This document shows, piece by piece, positions 13,016 through 25,052 of a DNA stretch of 64,000 bases. The position numbers were made by a program, and so were the translations under genes. The stretch spans positions 30,002,276 to 30,066,275 of the forward strand of contig OX387193.1 of the NCBI GenBank assembly GCA_947561395.2, written 5' to 3'. The DNA is from Buxus sempervirens. Lineage: Eukaryota > Streptophyta > Magnoliopsida > Buxales > Buxaceae. Under the pieces are notes generated by a model. That model ran no database searches, was not told the origin of the DNA, and saw only the letters and a program-made list of their open reading frames with translations. Each line of letters opens with the position of its first letter. The first letter of the stretch is position 1.

Positions 13016-13255
13016 GATGTGTTTGGATTGATTGAATCTATAAGAAAGCAAAGGAAAATAAACATTTCATGTGTTTAGTTCATAGGAAAATGTGGGCCCA
13101 TTGGAAAGTAATTTTCCAACCAAAAAAAAAAAACCCCACTTTTCCACTAAAATGCTCTCAATGTTTTCCATTCAAAACGATTAGAAAACAAAGGAAAGGA
13201 AAGTACTCTTTTGTTTTCCTTCGCATTGCTTTCCATCGAACCAAACATAGCCACT
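13016..13255. mobile_element. MITE-like element with imperfect terminal inverted repeats
   Basis: The left end GGATGTGTTTGGATTGATTG and the right end read in reverse (GGCTATGTTTGGTTCGATGG) match imperfectly and both continue into GAAAGCAA..GGAAAA. A clean target duplication was not found. About 100 bp of the left half resembles 2985-3100. Confidence 0.45.
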
Positions 13256-15328
13256 ATGAATTCTAATTAAAACTCAAGAAGGTCAACCTCATTTTTTTAT
13301 TCCAGATTTTAAATTGGAGAATTGCTAAATCAAAATAATTTTCTCCCAATGGCCTAACTATCCCTGTTACCTTCTACCAGACTACCACCAGTTATCATGA
13401 ACAGCACTGCTACTAATCTTGCAGCTTGACAAGATCAGGAGTTTGAGTTCTCTTTTTCTATCTCAGAACCTATAACTCCTTCAAAACTTGGTTATAATCA
13501 CTTGCTTTCCTTCATTGCTCTAACTCCATCTCAGCATCCATATAGTCTTTTGCTTTTACAAAACATTATTGTCCAGGATATGAAGAAAAACCATCCCCAC
13601 ATCAACCCCTCAAAGAGCATTATTTTGGTTATTCTTCAATGGCTACCTGAACAGAGCCATGTCTCAGATTTTGTTGAAAGCCAACAAGAGATCTTGTTTT
13701 GATAATGATTTGTGTTTTCAAAAAAAAAAATTAAAGGTTTATTAAGTATAAGTATTCGATAAATACAGGACAAGGATTGGGGTTTTTTGCATAAGAATTA
13801 AGGTTTCTATTGTTAAAGAAGAATAAACAGCTAAGAGTAAATAATGTTCAAGAAGAAGACGTAGAACTCTCAACTCAAGGATATGGCAGGACAGTGTTCT
13901 CCATACAACTTGAATTGAAAATGTATTAAACATTTTGTGCACTAATTATCTTGATCTTGAGCATCATAGAAATTCTCTACATATAAGAGGCTTGATCTTG
14001 GTTTACTCTAAGTGTTTTCAAGTAACCAAGCAGGGTTTATTTCATAAGTTTGGTTAGCTTAATTTCATAATTGAGAAAAAATAAGATATTTTGGAATGTT
14101 ATGCTTCACACACTCAATAGCCTGTAAAAACTATATGGGCATTAAAAATCTTGTAAAATGTAGATAACATGTTCGACATAATTCATCATGACAATTCAAC
14201 TCCAACAATAATGTGGTTTGTATGACAATCAAACAACAAAATTGGAACTTCTTGTGGCAAACAGAACCTCAAGGATCTTCCAAGGCCAAATCGCAATTCA
14301 GATCAAATAATTGATCAGAAAAATCAGATTGAACAAGAATTTATTCATTTTCTTAAATAGAGAGAAATCATTACTCCCTCTAATTAAAATTCCAATGGAT
14401 CCAGGAAACTTTAATTCAAAAAATAAATCTCAGAATTCCCTTAATTATGGAGAAACTAAGAACCCTAAAACAACAGAAAAGAAAAATCTAAAGGATTTTT
14501 AAAGGCTAACAGAGAATGCAAAAGCACTCAATAGAAAATCTAAGAACAATAACCAAACCCCCAGCTCAAATAAAAAAACTGACAGGTCAAACCAAAACAG
14601 ATGAGAAGAGATCTGTATTTCTAAATCATAGATAAATCTTAATCCCAAAAGAAAAATTAAAATGTAAAGAATACTAATTCATCAAATAAAGCTCCAAGTG
14701 TCCAGTACCATTAATCCCATTAATCAAAATTCCAATTATTAAACTCCAATTCACCAAACAAAGCGCCACATTCCTCTTAATTACCAAGAAATGGAATAAC
14801 CCAAAACGAGTGTAAAGTAAAATCCTAAATGATCTTCCAAGAACAAAAAAAAAATTTCTCAATACGAAAAATCCCAAGAAAATAATCAAACACCAATATC
14901 TCAAATAGAACAATCCATAGATTCAACAAAAGAAGCGGAACTCCATAATTCAAGAAAATCAAACCCTAATTCATCAAATAAAGTCCTAAATTTCTCTTCA
15001 TTACAAGGAAACCGATAACCCTAAGACAAGGCAAATAAATCCCTAAGGATAATTCATGACCAAAAGAAACACGCAAGGAGAAAAAAAAAACCTGGATACA
15101 AAAAGTCTCAGCAGAATTACCGAAACCCTAACCCGAATCGATCAATATATAGATCGAACCAAAACCATCTTCCAAAAACAAAGAGAAATCATTCGTCTCT
15201 CTAATCAAAATCTCAAACGAATCCAAAAAACTCCATCTCACCCAATAACGAATCAAGAAAACTAACACGAGATGCATTGCAAGAGACTGAAAACGAATAG
15301 ATCTAAGAAAGGATATAAAAAAAGTTAC

Positions 15329-15480
15329 CTCTACGCCTAACGGCATAACCTCCCTCGACTCGAACGTGCAGAGATCGACTCCAGATCTCCTTCTAACCCA
15401 ACAACAGCCTAAACGAGGATAGAAAAGAAGGGAACCCTACAAAAGTCAGAGAGAAACAGAAGAAGACGTACTTATTGGTG
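15329..15480 (-). other. Probable first, non-coding exon of the kinase gene
   Basis: On the minus strand the segment starts in a pyrimidine-rich patch (CTTCTTCTGTTTCTCTCT, about 15475-15455), typical of plant transcription starts. It ends at a clear donor, GAG|GTAACTTTTT, with the intron beginning at 15328. It is GC-richer than the AT-rich DNA on either side. The 5' end is an estimate. Confidence 0.4.
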
Positions 15481-15620
15481 GCTAAAGCTAAATTCCGTAA
15501 TGCGCGAGGGTATCAAAACGGATGGTGTTTCGGGGAAAATTGGTTTTTAGTTATACTTTATCAATATAATTCAGATTCAGTCTACCAATTCTTGGTAATT
15601 GCAAATTAATACTTTTATAA
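15481..15620 (-). promoter_or_regulatory. Likely core promoter region of the kinase gene
   Basis: Sequence immediately upstream of the predicted first exon. No convincing TATA box is seen at -30; the pyrimidine-rich initiator patch and the composition switch at about 15560 are the only cues. TATA-less promoters with a Y patch are common for plant housekeeping kinases. Confidence 0.25.
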
Positions 15621-15865
15621 AATAATTAAAAATAAATGTCATTTTCTTTTAAAAGTGCCGTCCAAAAAACTTGCAAATCTCGTTTGTAACAAAATCTCAT
15701 TTTGGAAAGAAACTCTTGATGAATAGTAAAATGACAACAATTCTTAATTATAGATCAACTGAATCTCTATTATTTTAAAAAAAGTATCATTAAAAACCAA
15801 TTTCCCTTTTCAAGCTCTAAACAACCCTAGCCAAGCCCACCTTTGCCCAGCTCTTCAAGCTCTGC

Positions 15866-16640
15866 CTATCCTCGTTGAAATGCACGAATGCATGCCCATG
15901 TCAGGAGGGGGCCCACACGTTCATACTCCATCAGAGCCAGTGGTATTACGGTACCACCAGATTCTAGCTCTAAAGGAAATGTATTCATTGCTATAATAAG
16001 GCTAATAACTTTCTTTACAAAATTATCGTACACACCAACTTTCAAAACTTTATCACCTACTACCCTACCATTTTTCTGAAATGACATGCTTACCTCAAAT
16101 TTACATAATAAATGGCAAAATGGTCCTTCGCACATATTAGAGGACCCTTTAAGACCTTTTTGCCCCTCCAAACCTTCAAATCTTGGTTCATATCCTTTAA
16201 TAAATCGATTCACTTTAACATATTGGTTTGAAGATTGTTGGAAATGGTAGTTCATATTATAGGTCCAACGGGGGGAGAGGTCCCTCCCCCGTGCTAAGGT
16301 ACAAGTTAGACGCATGGTGAACAATGGGGTTGGGGTGCGGGGGACTTTTGCCCCTGTGGTACGATAAAGGATATTTTTGGGATTTAAAAAATTACTAGGT
16401 TTAGGGTTGTTATATGTACATTGATGTAACCCTATTTGACTTTTTCTTAGTAGAAATTTTGCTGTACATAGTGGACGTAGACGAATTGCCGAACCACTTA
16501 AATTTGCGTGTCTTCTTCTTCTCTAATTTTTCTATTCACGATGTACAATTCACAACAAAGATACAACCCACTACATTTTAGTTTAGTTTAATCTATCTCA
16601 AAATAAAGTTTATGTTTGTCATTGGGTTTTTGGTCCTAAC
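15866..16640 (-). mobile_element. Probable Copia-type LTR fragment plus adjoining DNA
   Basis: On the minus strand, 16640-16240 runs TGTTAGGACC...TTTCCAACA. It contains AAGTGGTTCGGCAATTCGTC followed by TACGTCCAC, a word family typical of plant Copia LTRs. The next 370 bp (16240-15866) continue an open frame of 152 codons that overlaps the LTR and matches nothing I recognise; I do not call it a gene. No target duplication was found. Confidence 0.4.
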
Positions 16641-17151
16641 ATCCAAAATCTTCCCCTTATCTCTGTTGTTGTTGTATCTCTGAAGACCAATTTCACCATT
16701 GATTAAAGGTTTAAAAGTCATGGGTTTTAGTCGTTGTAGTAATGAAGTACTGCAAAGGGTTCCCTGTCGTTCTAGCGTTTCAGTTTCTTCCTTTTTTTTT
16801 ATGGCACTAAGCTATTGCTAATATCTGAATAGAGAAGAAGTTGGCGTTTTACTTGATTTCCAGTCCAATGTTTGACATGCAGTTCTGCCATGCTTGCTTT
16901 GGTTTGATTTTCCGACTACCCTAATTGATTCACTTTAAATGCCTAAAGCTTATTTTTGTGTACCATTGCATAGTTCAACAATTCTTAGGGTTTACTCCGA
17001 GATGGGTTCACTTTCTCCTCTCGTACATTTTGCTTCTAATATTCAAAAAGCAAATTCTTGTGGGGTTAACAATTAAATTTATTTCAAAGAATACGGTTTC
17101 TTTTCTTCACACATTCTAAAATTCTTATAGGGATCATTTCTAAATGGGTTG

Positions 17152-18374
17152 TGAAAAACACGGTTTAGACTCTAACAACACCTAGAGGGGGGTGAATAGG
17201 TATAAATGATTGCGGAATAAAATTCTACTAATTAAAGACAAGTCTTTAATTAATAGGCATGCACAAGTCTTGAACAAATAGCAACCAATCACACAAAATT
17301 GCAAATAAAATAATGAGACAACACAAGCAATTTTGATGACGAAGGGAAAACTCTAAAAGAACTCTTAAAGAGAAAAACCCTCCGAGCGATCAGGTGTCAC
17401 CTCAGAAAATTCACTATAAGAAGAAGACTTACAGACAGTGGTTCATACGACCTAATACAGACTTTGACTCACAGTGTAAGTATCTGAAGAACTCTTCAGA
17501 TTTGCAACCTTGCAATGATCTAGAACTCTAAATATCTTCTTAGTGAAGTGCCAAACGAACTCGCTCAGCAACCGTAAGAACTCCCATGAACAAGCTCTCC
17601 AACCCGGAACTCCAAGTTAAGAGAAGAGAGAAGAAAGAAAGGTTTGATGGCTCAAAAGTAGAAAGGGAAGGAGAAGAGGTTCTCTTCCTCACACACATGA
17701 TTTTAGGGTTCTAAAAACGTCTTAGGTAACCCTAAAGGAACGTCTAAACAGTCCTTATATAGGTTAGAAAGAAGTTTAGAAGGAATAGGAAATAAATCAG
17801 AAAAGATCGGAATTTTATAACTGATTTTCCGTAATGAACGTTCGAACGTTCATCAAACGCGGTTCTAACATTCAATACATTGGACTACTTCATCTCTTCT
17901 CGTTCGAACGAAAGCCTCAAGTTGAGTTTAAATAACACGAACGGTCGAACGTTGAGACTAATGTTGGTGAACGCAACTCTTGGGTTTCTCTGCAGATCTT
18001 GAACGTTCGAATGGCAAGTATTGTCTTCTCGAACACAACTCTCGGGTTTGTCTGTATGCACTGAACGGTCGAACGGCAAGTCTTGTCTTCTCGAACGCAA
18101 CCCTCGGGTTTGTCTGCAAACTCCCGAACGTTCGAACGTTTCCTCTAACGATGTCGAACGCTATCCTCGGCTTTGACTGTATTTGAACTTTGCACTGATC
18201 GCTCAAACGACACATCAAACGACTATCTAACAATCACTATAACTTCCTTAATTTGACTTCGACTTAGACACCGTTTGAACCATGACTCCTACAACCTATC
18301 CCAAACAATTTAAACACCTTGAACACTCACTTTTTGACAGGGAATTAAGCCAATATAAAATATTGAACCTAACA
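17152..18374. mobile_element. Solo LTR-like element with GAACGTTCGAACG palindromic repeats
   Basis: It starts TGAAAAACACGG and carries ACACCTAGAGGGGGGTGAA (near 17189), a phrase widespread in plant LTR retroelements. It ends GAACCTAACA. Flanks are GGTTG (17147-17151) and GATTG (18375-18379), a 5-bp duplication with one mismatch. The interior has no gag or pol. Confidence 0.55.
17828..18200. repeat. ~60-bp tandem repeats with GAACGTTCGAACG palindromes
   Basis: Four imperfect units of a phrase like TCTCGAACGCAACCCTCGGG followed by TTTGTCTG, separated by the palindromes GAACGTTCGAACG or GAACGGTCGAACG. They lie within the LTR-like element 17152-18374. Confidence 0.8.
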
Positions 18375-18412
18375 GATTGTTTTCACGTCTTTAAAATTCC
18401 ATTATTGTATTG

Positions 18413-18414
<2 letters not shown>

Positions 18415-18451
<37 letters not shown>
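18415..18451. repeat. (CT)n microsatellite
   Basis: About 37 bp of pure CT. Confidence 0.95.
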
Positions 18452-18455
<4 letters not shown>

Positions 18456-19799
18456 GTGTGTGTAAAACAAAATTAGACTTGAGATTTTGTATTTTGTTCC
18501 TGAGTTTATTAATTTGACTGTTAGTGGCAAGATTCTAATCTGTAGGTGAACTGTAGAAAGGAAAAGTTGTCTTCACTCTAATTGTGAATTTTGACTTTAC
18601 TTTTAGTCTCCTACGTTTTCTTTGATTTTCCCCTTTTGTTGTCTTCGGTTTTTATGTGCTTATGTCAATTTGTGTATTCTCATTGTTGTTACGAACTGAT
18701 CTATCTTGGAGGTATTTCATCTAGTTTGTTAAGTAATCCTTATGTGTAGCACCATTGTCATTAAAGTTTTAAGTCTTTAAAACTGAATCTTATGAGTGAA
18801 ATCAAATATAACATAAACCATTTAAATCTTAAATTTTAATCCTTTCTAAATTGACAACTTATATTTTTTCCTTTGAATGATGAATCCTATTAAGTCTTTG
18901 TGATTTGAGTTGAAAACAAGCATCACTTTGTTGAGTGAGGCAATAAGACTATGAGCTTTGTGATTTTATTGTAAATCTTTTATACAATAAATACACCAAA
19001 ATAACCTCCCCAATACCATTGCCATAAAAGAGCTTGTGTGCCTACTTTGGTTAGAAGGTTCTACTTCCATCCAATCACAAGGCAGCTACCTTTGTCACAC
19101 ACACCCTAATTGGGGATAATTTATCATGTTGCGTATCACACACACACACATATATATATAATAATTTTGCATGCACATGAGATTCTCTAGACTTTATTAT
19201 TGGTTTTAGGGTTTAAATGTCATTATGAATGGAAATATACTTCCTCATTTGAGTCAATTCACAAAGAAAAAGACTTATGTAAGATGGGATGTAAAACTAT
19301 GTGTGAAATACATAATATAAGGCACATACCTTTGTTACACACAACCTAATTGGGGATAATTTATCATGTTACACATCATATATGTTAATTTTTCATGCAT
19401 AATATTCTCTAGATTGTTGCATGGTTGTCTTTTTATAGATTTATTAGGGAGTTATTTATGTTCTTATATTAAATTTATGTCATTTATATCATGTCTACAT
19501 AAATTCTAATGTCATTCAATGTCTCCACATGACCTAATTGTAATGGGTTGGAACTTGGTGGATTTGGCATTTATGGGCATTTTCATGTTCTTGAAGATTG
19601 CAACAGAAATTTTCTTGTTACATATGTATTTTATCTTGCAGCCAGTGACAGTTGTTGACACAGATACTTAATTTAATTTCCAAGAAGAGAGGGATATATT
19701 ATATCGAAATTAGATCAAATATGGGTAGTACCATGATATGCATTGCATATGAGAAATAAATCTTAAATTTCTCATCTTGTATTTGTTATTTTTTGCTTT
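18452..19799. other. AT-rich intergenic stretch with a 60-bp direct duplication
   Basis: No coding frame is supportable. 19081-19140 and 19321-19380 match at about 52 of 60 positions (shared CCTAATTGGGGATAATTTAT), exactly 240 bp apart. A CA/TA microsatellite lies at 19136-19161. Confidence 0.6.
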
Positions 19800-19804
19800 A
19801 GTAC

Positions 19805-22215
19805 TGTAGACACCCCAAATTGCACTTCAATATAAGAGAACAGTCAAAAAGAACTTTAAATGTTATATTTGAGCTTTGACATATGTCAAACACTCAAAAG
19901 TGCTCAATAATGGTACTAACCGCACTAAATATACGGTTTTTGAGAATTTGGTCTCAACCGCCCTGTATGTGCGGTTGGGACCGCACACACAGCACGGTTG
20001 ATGTTCATGCTTCTTGCGTGAGCTGTCACGTGGATTCTAGAAGCTTTGGCCGTTGAGCCACATCGACAGCAATCATGATAAGCGTAACTGAATTGGAACC
20101 GCCCTGTATGTGCAGTTGAGGTGAATTTGCATGGAAACCGCATATAGAGTGACGGTTCTATGGAAACCATACTGTGTATGTGGTTTTGCTTGTTTTAGGG
20201 ATTTGCAAAAAGGCTCGATCTCTGAGCCTTATTTACGCACATTACATCTCTTTTAGGGACTTGAAGTCCCTATTTTACCCTTCGAAACCTCTAGATTTAC
20301 ATCAATTCAAGGCTTTAACTTGAATTGGAACAATCTAGAGAGATTTTTGGGCATACCCTTAGGACTTTATTGCCCTTGGCTGTGCTTATAAATAGAGGGG
20401 TCCTCCTCTTGCAAATGACTGATAATTTGAAGCTTGGAAGCTCTGCAAGAAGAGGAGAAACTCTGCTGGATTGCTGCCTCAAGTGCTCAAGCTACAAAAG
20501 GTAATGCTCTAGTTCAGTTTCTAGCACCTTCTTTACATTCCAACTCCCATCTTCTACCTTTCTGTAGTGTAAGGCCATTTTGTGTTTTTTTGAAGCCCCA
20601 AACCTCTTCCAAAGTACCTGGGAATCCTCTCTAGCCATAAAACGTGAAGAGAGAGCCTTGGGAAAAAGAAGTAGGAATGGATCCTCTAAGCTTAGAACCC
20701 ACAAATGATGAAGAGCATGCAACTTGGTTATTTTGAGCCTACGGATGATTTCTCTGATGTGTTGTGCATTTGTTTCTGGAGAAGATGTGTGAATCCTTGC
20801 TCCCAATAGCAATGGATTTTAGCATTCTCTTGGAGAATTGATTTTCACCACCAAACACTTTTCACTATTTTTGTAAGGATAAGCTAGATCTTGGATTTCC
20901 ATTTTTAATACGGGAAATCTGAGATTAGTGGCTTTAGAATGAATTTTAGAACTTTATGAGATGGTTTATCTTGATTTCCAAGTGTTTTGGTCGAATCCAC
21001 TTGCACTATTTTTGGCTTTTTCTTCAAAAATCTTCAAAACAGGGCAGCATCTATGACCTGTCTTAGAATGCTTATAACTTCATCCTCCGAATGAATTTTT
21101 GAGTGATTCCAAAGACATGTGATAAATGAGCATGTCTAGTTTGTATATGGAAATTTTCGGTCATTTTTATGGGGCCAATTCTTGACACCATCTGTTCAAA
21201 GTCTGTAAGTCAGTTCAGCCCAGATTGCTGAACTTGCCGCTTTTATGGTGCACCATTTGCTCAATTTTAATCCGTTTTGAGTAATTTCAACTCCTGTGTT
21301 TTCCTTGAGGAATCTATTTGCATTTCCATTTGGTTTCAACAGATTTTGATCTGATTTGTGGCCTGTGTGCTTGATTGACTCAGAGCTGCTCAATGGCATA
21401 GTCCTGAGCTAATCTATGGTTTTCAAGGCCTGTTCAAGAGCACTCACAAGTCACATCTGGATGGAGTTTTGTGTGAGGCCTATTTCATTTGAAAGATGAC
21501 ACCACATACTTCATCCATGCAAATTTTCATGGATTTATATGGAGCCAAACTCCACAAATAGAGTTTCAAAAATGCTTATTCGTCTCTTTTCTTTGAGTTA
21601 CAACAGCAGATTTTCATAGAAGATTTCTCTCTTGTTTTAAATCGGATTGAGCTGATTTTCTTACTGAGTATTCTACTTCATACCAGTTTTCAAATGGCTT
21701 TGGTTTCATTGGATTTGAATTTAAATTAAGTGATTTGTGGTTAATCGAAGCTTGCATGTTCTTATAATCTGATTTTTCCAGATTTGCCTGGACTTGGTTT
21801 TTCTTCAAATTTTACTTGGATTTTCCTTCACTCATGAAATTCTAAAGTGATATATCCATGAGAAGAGTCTAAATTTATTGGACTACTCATGTGAAATAAT
21901 CACATACATTTTGCTTATTTTAAGCATCTTTTGTTTATTTTTATTAGCAAACAATCCTTAGCATAAGCTAGCATGTGGCAACCGTCTTAGACGGATGAGT
22001 GGGGGTGCCTAACACCTTCCCCCACTCATAAATAATTCCCCTTACCTGATCTCTGGATTTTTCCTTGTATTAGAGCTACTTTGGCTCTATTTGGCATAGA
22101 TGATCCCTTTGGTGTCCATTCACACCTTAACTTGAATGGTGGCGACTCTTTATTTTTATCGATTCCCGCGTGACGATATCGGAAGTCATCTTAGGTGATA
22201 TTTCCTTGTCTCACA
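19805..22215 (+). mobile_element. Solo LTR, Tat-like family A
   Basis: It starts TGTAGACACCCCAAATTGCA and ends TGTCTCACA. A perfect TSD AGTAC flanks it (19800-19804, 22216-22220). TATAAATAG box near 20389. GGTGGCGACTC lies about 65 bp before the end, as in the other Tat-like LTRs here. Hairpin words around CCGC..GCGG lie at about 19930-20190, upstream of the TATA box. It has no retroelement genes. Confidence 0.9.
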
Positions 22216-22347
22216 AGTACAATAGTATGCATACAATTGGTCAAAAAAATTGGAACCATTATTCTATTAAAAAGCAGGTGTATAACAGCACAATTTTAGT
22301 TATATCAATCTCTCCACGGTCTTTGTGTTCCATCCTTAACTACTTGC

Positions 22348-24350
22348 TGTGAGACATGGGAAAATCAATTCAATGACTTCCTGATTATCATACGGGCTCG
22401 ATAAAAAAGGAGTAGGCACCATTCAATTTTAGGTGTGAATGGACACCAAAATAATCAAATAAAATAAAAAAGGCAAAACTAGAGTAAAAATAACTCTACT
22501 TAAAATAAAAAATCCAGAGATGGGTAAGGAGATTAGGTTATAAATAGGGGAAGGTGTTAGACACCCCTATTCATCCACACAAGGTGGTTGCCAAGTATTG
22601 TTCATGTTTTGAAAAAGGCTTGCTAATAAAAACCAAATAAAAAAGTAAAAGAACAAAGAATAAAAGATGTATGGTTTTTTCCATACGAATGATCCAATTA
22701 ATTCTGGATCCTTCCTATGAATACACCATTTCTTAGGTTTCATGATAGAGTAAAATCAAGATAAAGAAAACAAACCTAAAGTAAAAACTTCAAAAACTTG
22801 CTTTAAGTTAAATCCTTGAAATCTAAGAATTACATAATAAAAAAAAATCTTTTAACAAAATATTGAGGAATTAAACCTGAACAATCTAGGGTACAGATCT
22901 GGTCCAGATCTCTTATTAGTTGAGAAATCTAAACTAGACACACCTATGTTGATGAAAAACATCAAAAAGAGAGAGTTTAGACCATAGGGTCCCCTTTCAA
23001 AAATTAAAATAACTCAAAAATCACCTCATAATATTGAAGAATAAATCTGAACAATTATAGTGTACAGATCTGGTCCAGATTTCTTATTAGTTGAGAGATC
23101 TAAACCAGATACACCCATGTTCATGAAAAATATAAAAAATGGAGAGTTTAGACCATAGGGTCCCCTCTCAAAAATTAAAATAACTCAAAAAATCACCTCA
23201 TAATATTGAAGAATAAATCTGAACAATTCTGGGGTACAGATCTGGTCAAGATTTCTCATTAGTTAAGAGATTTAAACCGGATACACCCATGTTGATGAAA
23301 AATAAAAAAGGGAGAGTTTAGACCATAGGATTTTCTTTCAAAATTAAAACAACTCAAAAAAATCACCTCATGAAACCCTAGAGGTTACTTTAAGGCTTTT
23401 GATTTCAGATCTATCATATTGATCATGGTAGATCCAAAATCCTAGCCTAATAATAACCAAAAGAAAGAAAACAATGTGGTGGGTGTAGTTGTGTAAAAAA
23501 CCAATATCTAGGAGGAAAATGAGATCTAATGTTATGAACAGCATATATCCTTGATATTCCTCCATATTTCATCAATAAACCATCACATGACATAAACAAA
23601 GTATTCAAAAGACACATATCTAAGATTACAACACATGGGGTCTACCCTACAGATCCATTCCTGTCCTCCTTTCCCCTAGATCTCTCTTCATGTTTTACAA
23701 CTAGAGAAGATACTTGAGGTACTTGGATTTAGGTTTGGGGTTACAACCATACACAGGCCTTATTCTACAGAAAAAGTAGAACATAATAATCCTAGAATTT
23801 AAAATAGAAAATAAAATGGGAGAAAGGCTTACTTGGATTTGAGAAAGCAGAGAGGTAGGGGTTCTCTTCTTCACTTGGAACTCTTCTAGTCTTCAATTCT
23901 TAGCCCTTTGCTTGAGGAGAGGCCCTCTATTTATAGGAAAACTCAAGGGCATCGGTGGTCACAAGGATAGACCAGAATAATGTTCTAAAATGTTCCAACT
24001 AAGTTTTAAAACTTGAGTTGGGATAAATCTAATAACCAACAGAGGGTAAAAAAGGGGAGGACCAACCTCCTAGAGAGAGAGAGGTAAGAGTGGTAAATAT
24101 GGCTAAAAAATCAAGTATTTGAAAATTCGCAAAAATTATGCGTGACCGCATATATATTGCGGTCATGCCTTGACCGCATTTTCTATGCGGCCACGCTATG
24201 ACTGCAGATTAAATGCGGTCAAGGCACATCTGCATATCAAATGCGGGTAGCACAGGGTTGACCAATTTTCAACTTTTTTGGCATGTTTTAAATCTCAATT
24301 AAATATTTCCCTTATTTTCTCATCTTGTAGTGCAATTTGGGGTGTCTACA
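22348..24350 (-). mobile_element. Solo LTR, family A, inverted relative to its neighbour
   Basis: Reverse-strand start TGTAGACACCCCAAATTGCA (at 24350), end CCCATGTCTCACA (at 22348). A perfect TSD CTTGC flanks it (22343-22347, 24351-24355). It aligns in inverse order with 19805-22215 (shared GGTGTGAATGGACACCAAA, TATA box, CCGC hairpins). Only 132 bp separate the two LTRs. Confidence 0.9.
22862..23370. repeat. Three ~171-bp tandem units inside an LTR
   Basis: Units begin near 22862, 23032 and 23204. Each has TGAACAAT, then GTACAGATCTGGTC-AGAT, ACACC-ATGTT-ATGAAAAA and GAGAGTTTAGACCATAGG. They lie in the transcribed portion of LTR 22348-24350. Confidence 0.85.
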
Positions 24351-25052
24351 CTTGCAGTAGAAGATCAAAACATGGTGCACTTGTAACAGGCAAGTCATAC
24401 AAGCACATATTCATACAAGCACGTATGACCTATATTTTCACCATAGTGCGCTCTTATCCCGCTCGTGCTGTGTTTTTATCCCACCATTATTGCACTTGTA
24501 TACTACCAATTGTGTACTTCTATCGTGGGGCATAGGCGCACTATAATACGCTTGTATTCCAGGTCACATGCTTGTACCCCAGAATTTGTGTGCTTTTATG
24601 TGTGGGATACAAGCGCATCACAATATTCTTGTACTCCTAGTTATATGTACTTAGATCCCACCCTTGGTATGCTTGTATTCCATCATTTGTGTACTTGTAT
24701 GTATGGGACACAAGTAAACCACAATACTCTTGTATACCTTGTTTGTATCTCACCCTTGGTGCGCATGTATCCCATCACCTCTGTGCTTGTGCGTGTGAGA
24801 TACAAGCTCATTGTGCCATGCTTGTATCCTACCTCATGTGAGCTTGTATCCCTTCCTTAGTTAGATTGTATCCAATCATTCATGCGCTTGTATCCCACCT
24901 CATACATACATGTATCCATCAATTGGTTCGGTCATATCCTATTATTTGTGTGCTTTTTTAGTGGTATACAAGCGCAATACAGTGTGATTATATCATACCT
25001 CATATGTGCTTGTATCCCTCTCTTGGTTAGATCATATCCAATTATTTATGCG
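24351..25052 (+). repeat. Tandem array of ~100-bp units, left part of array I
   Basis: About seven diverged units with GCTTGTATCCCA, TTGGTT-GAT, TATCCAATTATTTGTG and GGGATACAAGCGCA. The array ends exactly at the TSD ATGCG of the 25053-38775 insertion and resumes at 38781. Confidence 0.85.

Larger units (their letters stand above)
9723..15328 (-). other. Long 5.6-kb leader intron
   Basis: AT-rich and without supportable coding frames. It holds an AT/CT microsatellite (10749-10818), a hAT-like MITE (11251-11425), a CT tract (11435-11490), a diverged direct duplication (12395-12900) and a MITE-like inverted-repeat element (13016-13255). The stretch 13260-15320 shows only AT-rich DNA. Intron status depends on the leader-exon calls. 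Confidence 0.4.

Noticed and set aside
15866..16324. 152-codon minus-strand frame
   Set aside because: Overlaps a Copia-type LTR-like segment, no recognisable domain, no splice or promoter context. Kept only as part of the repeat fragment.
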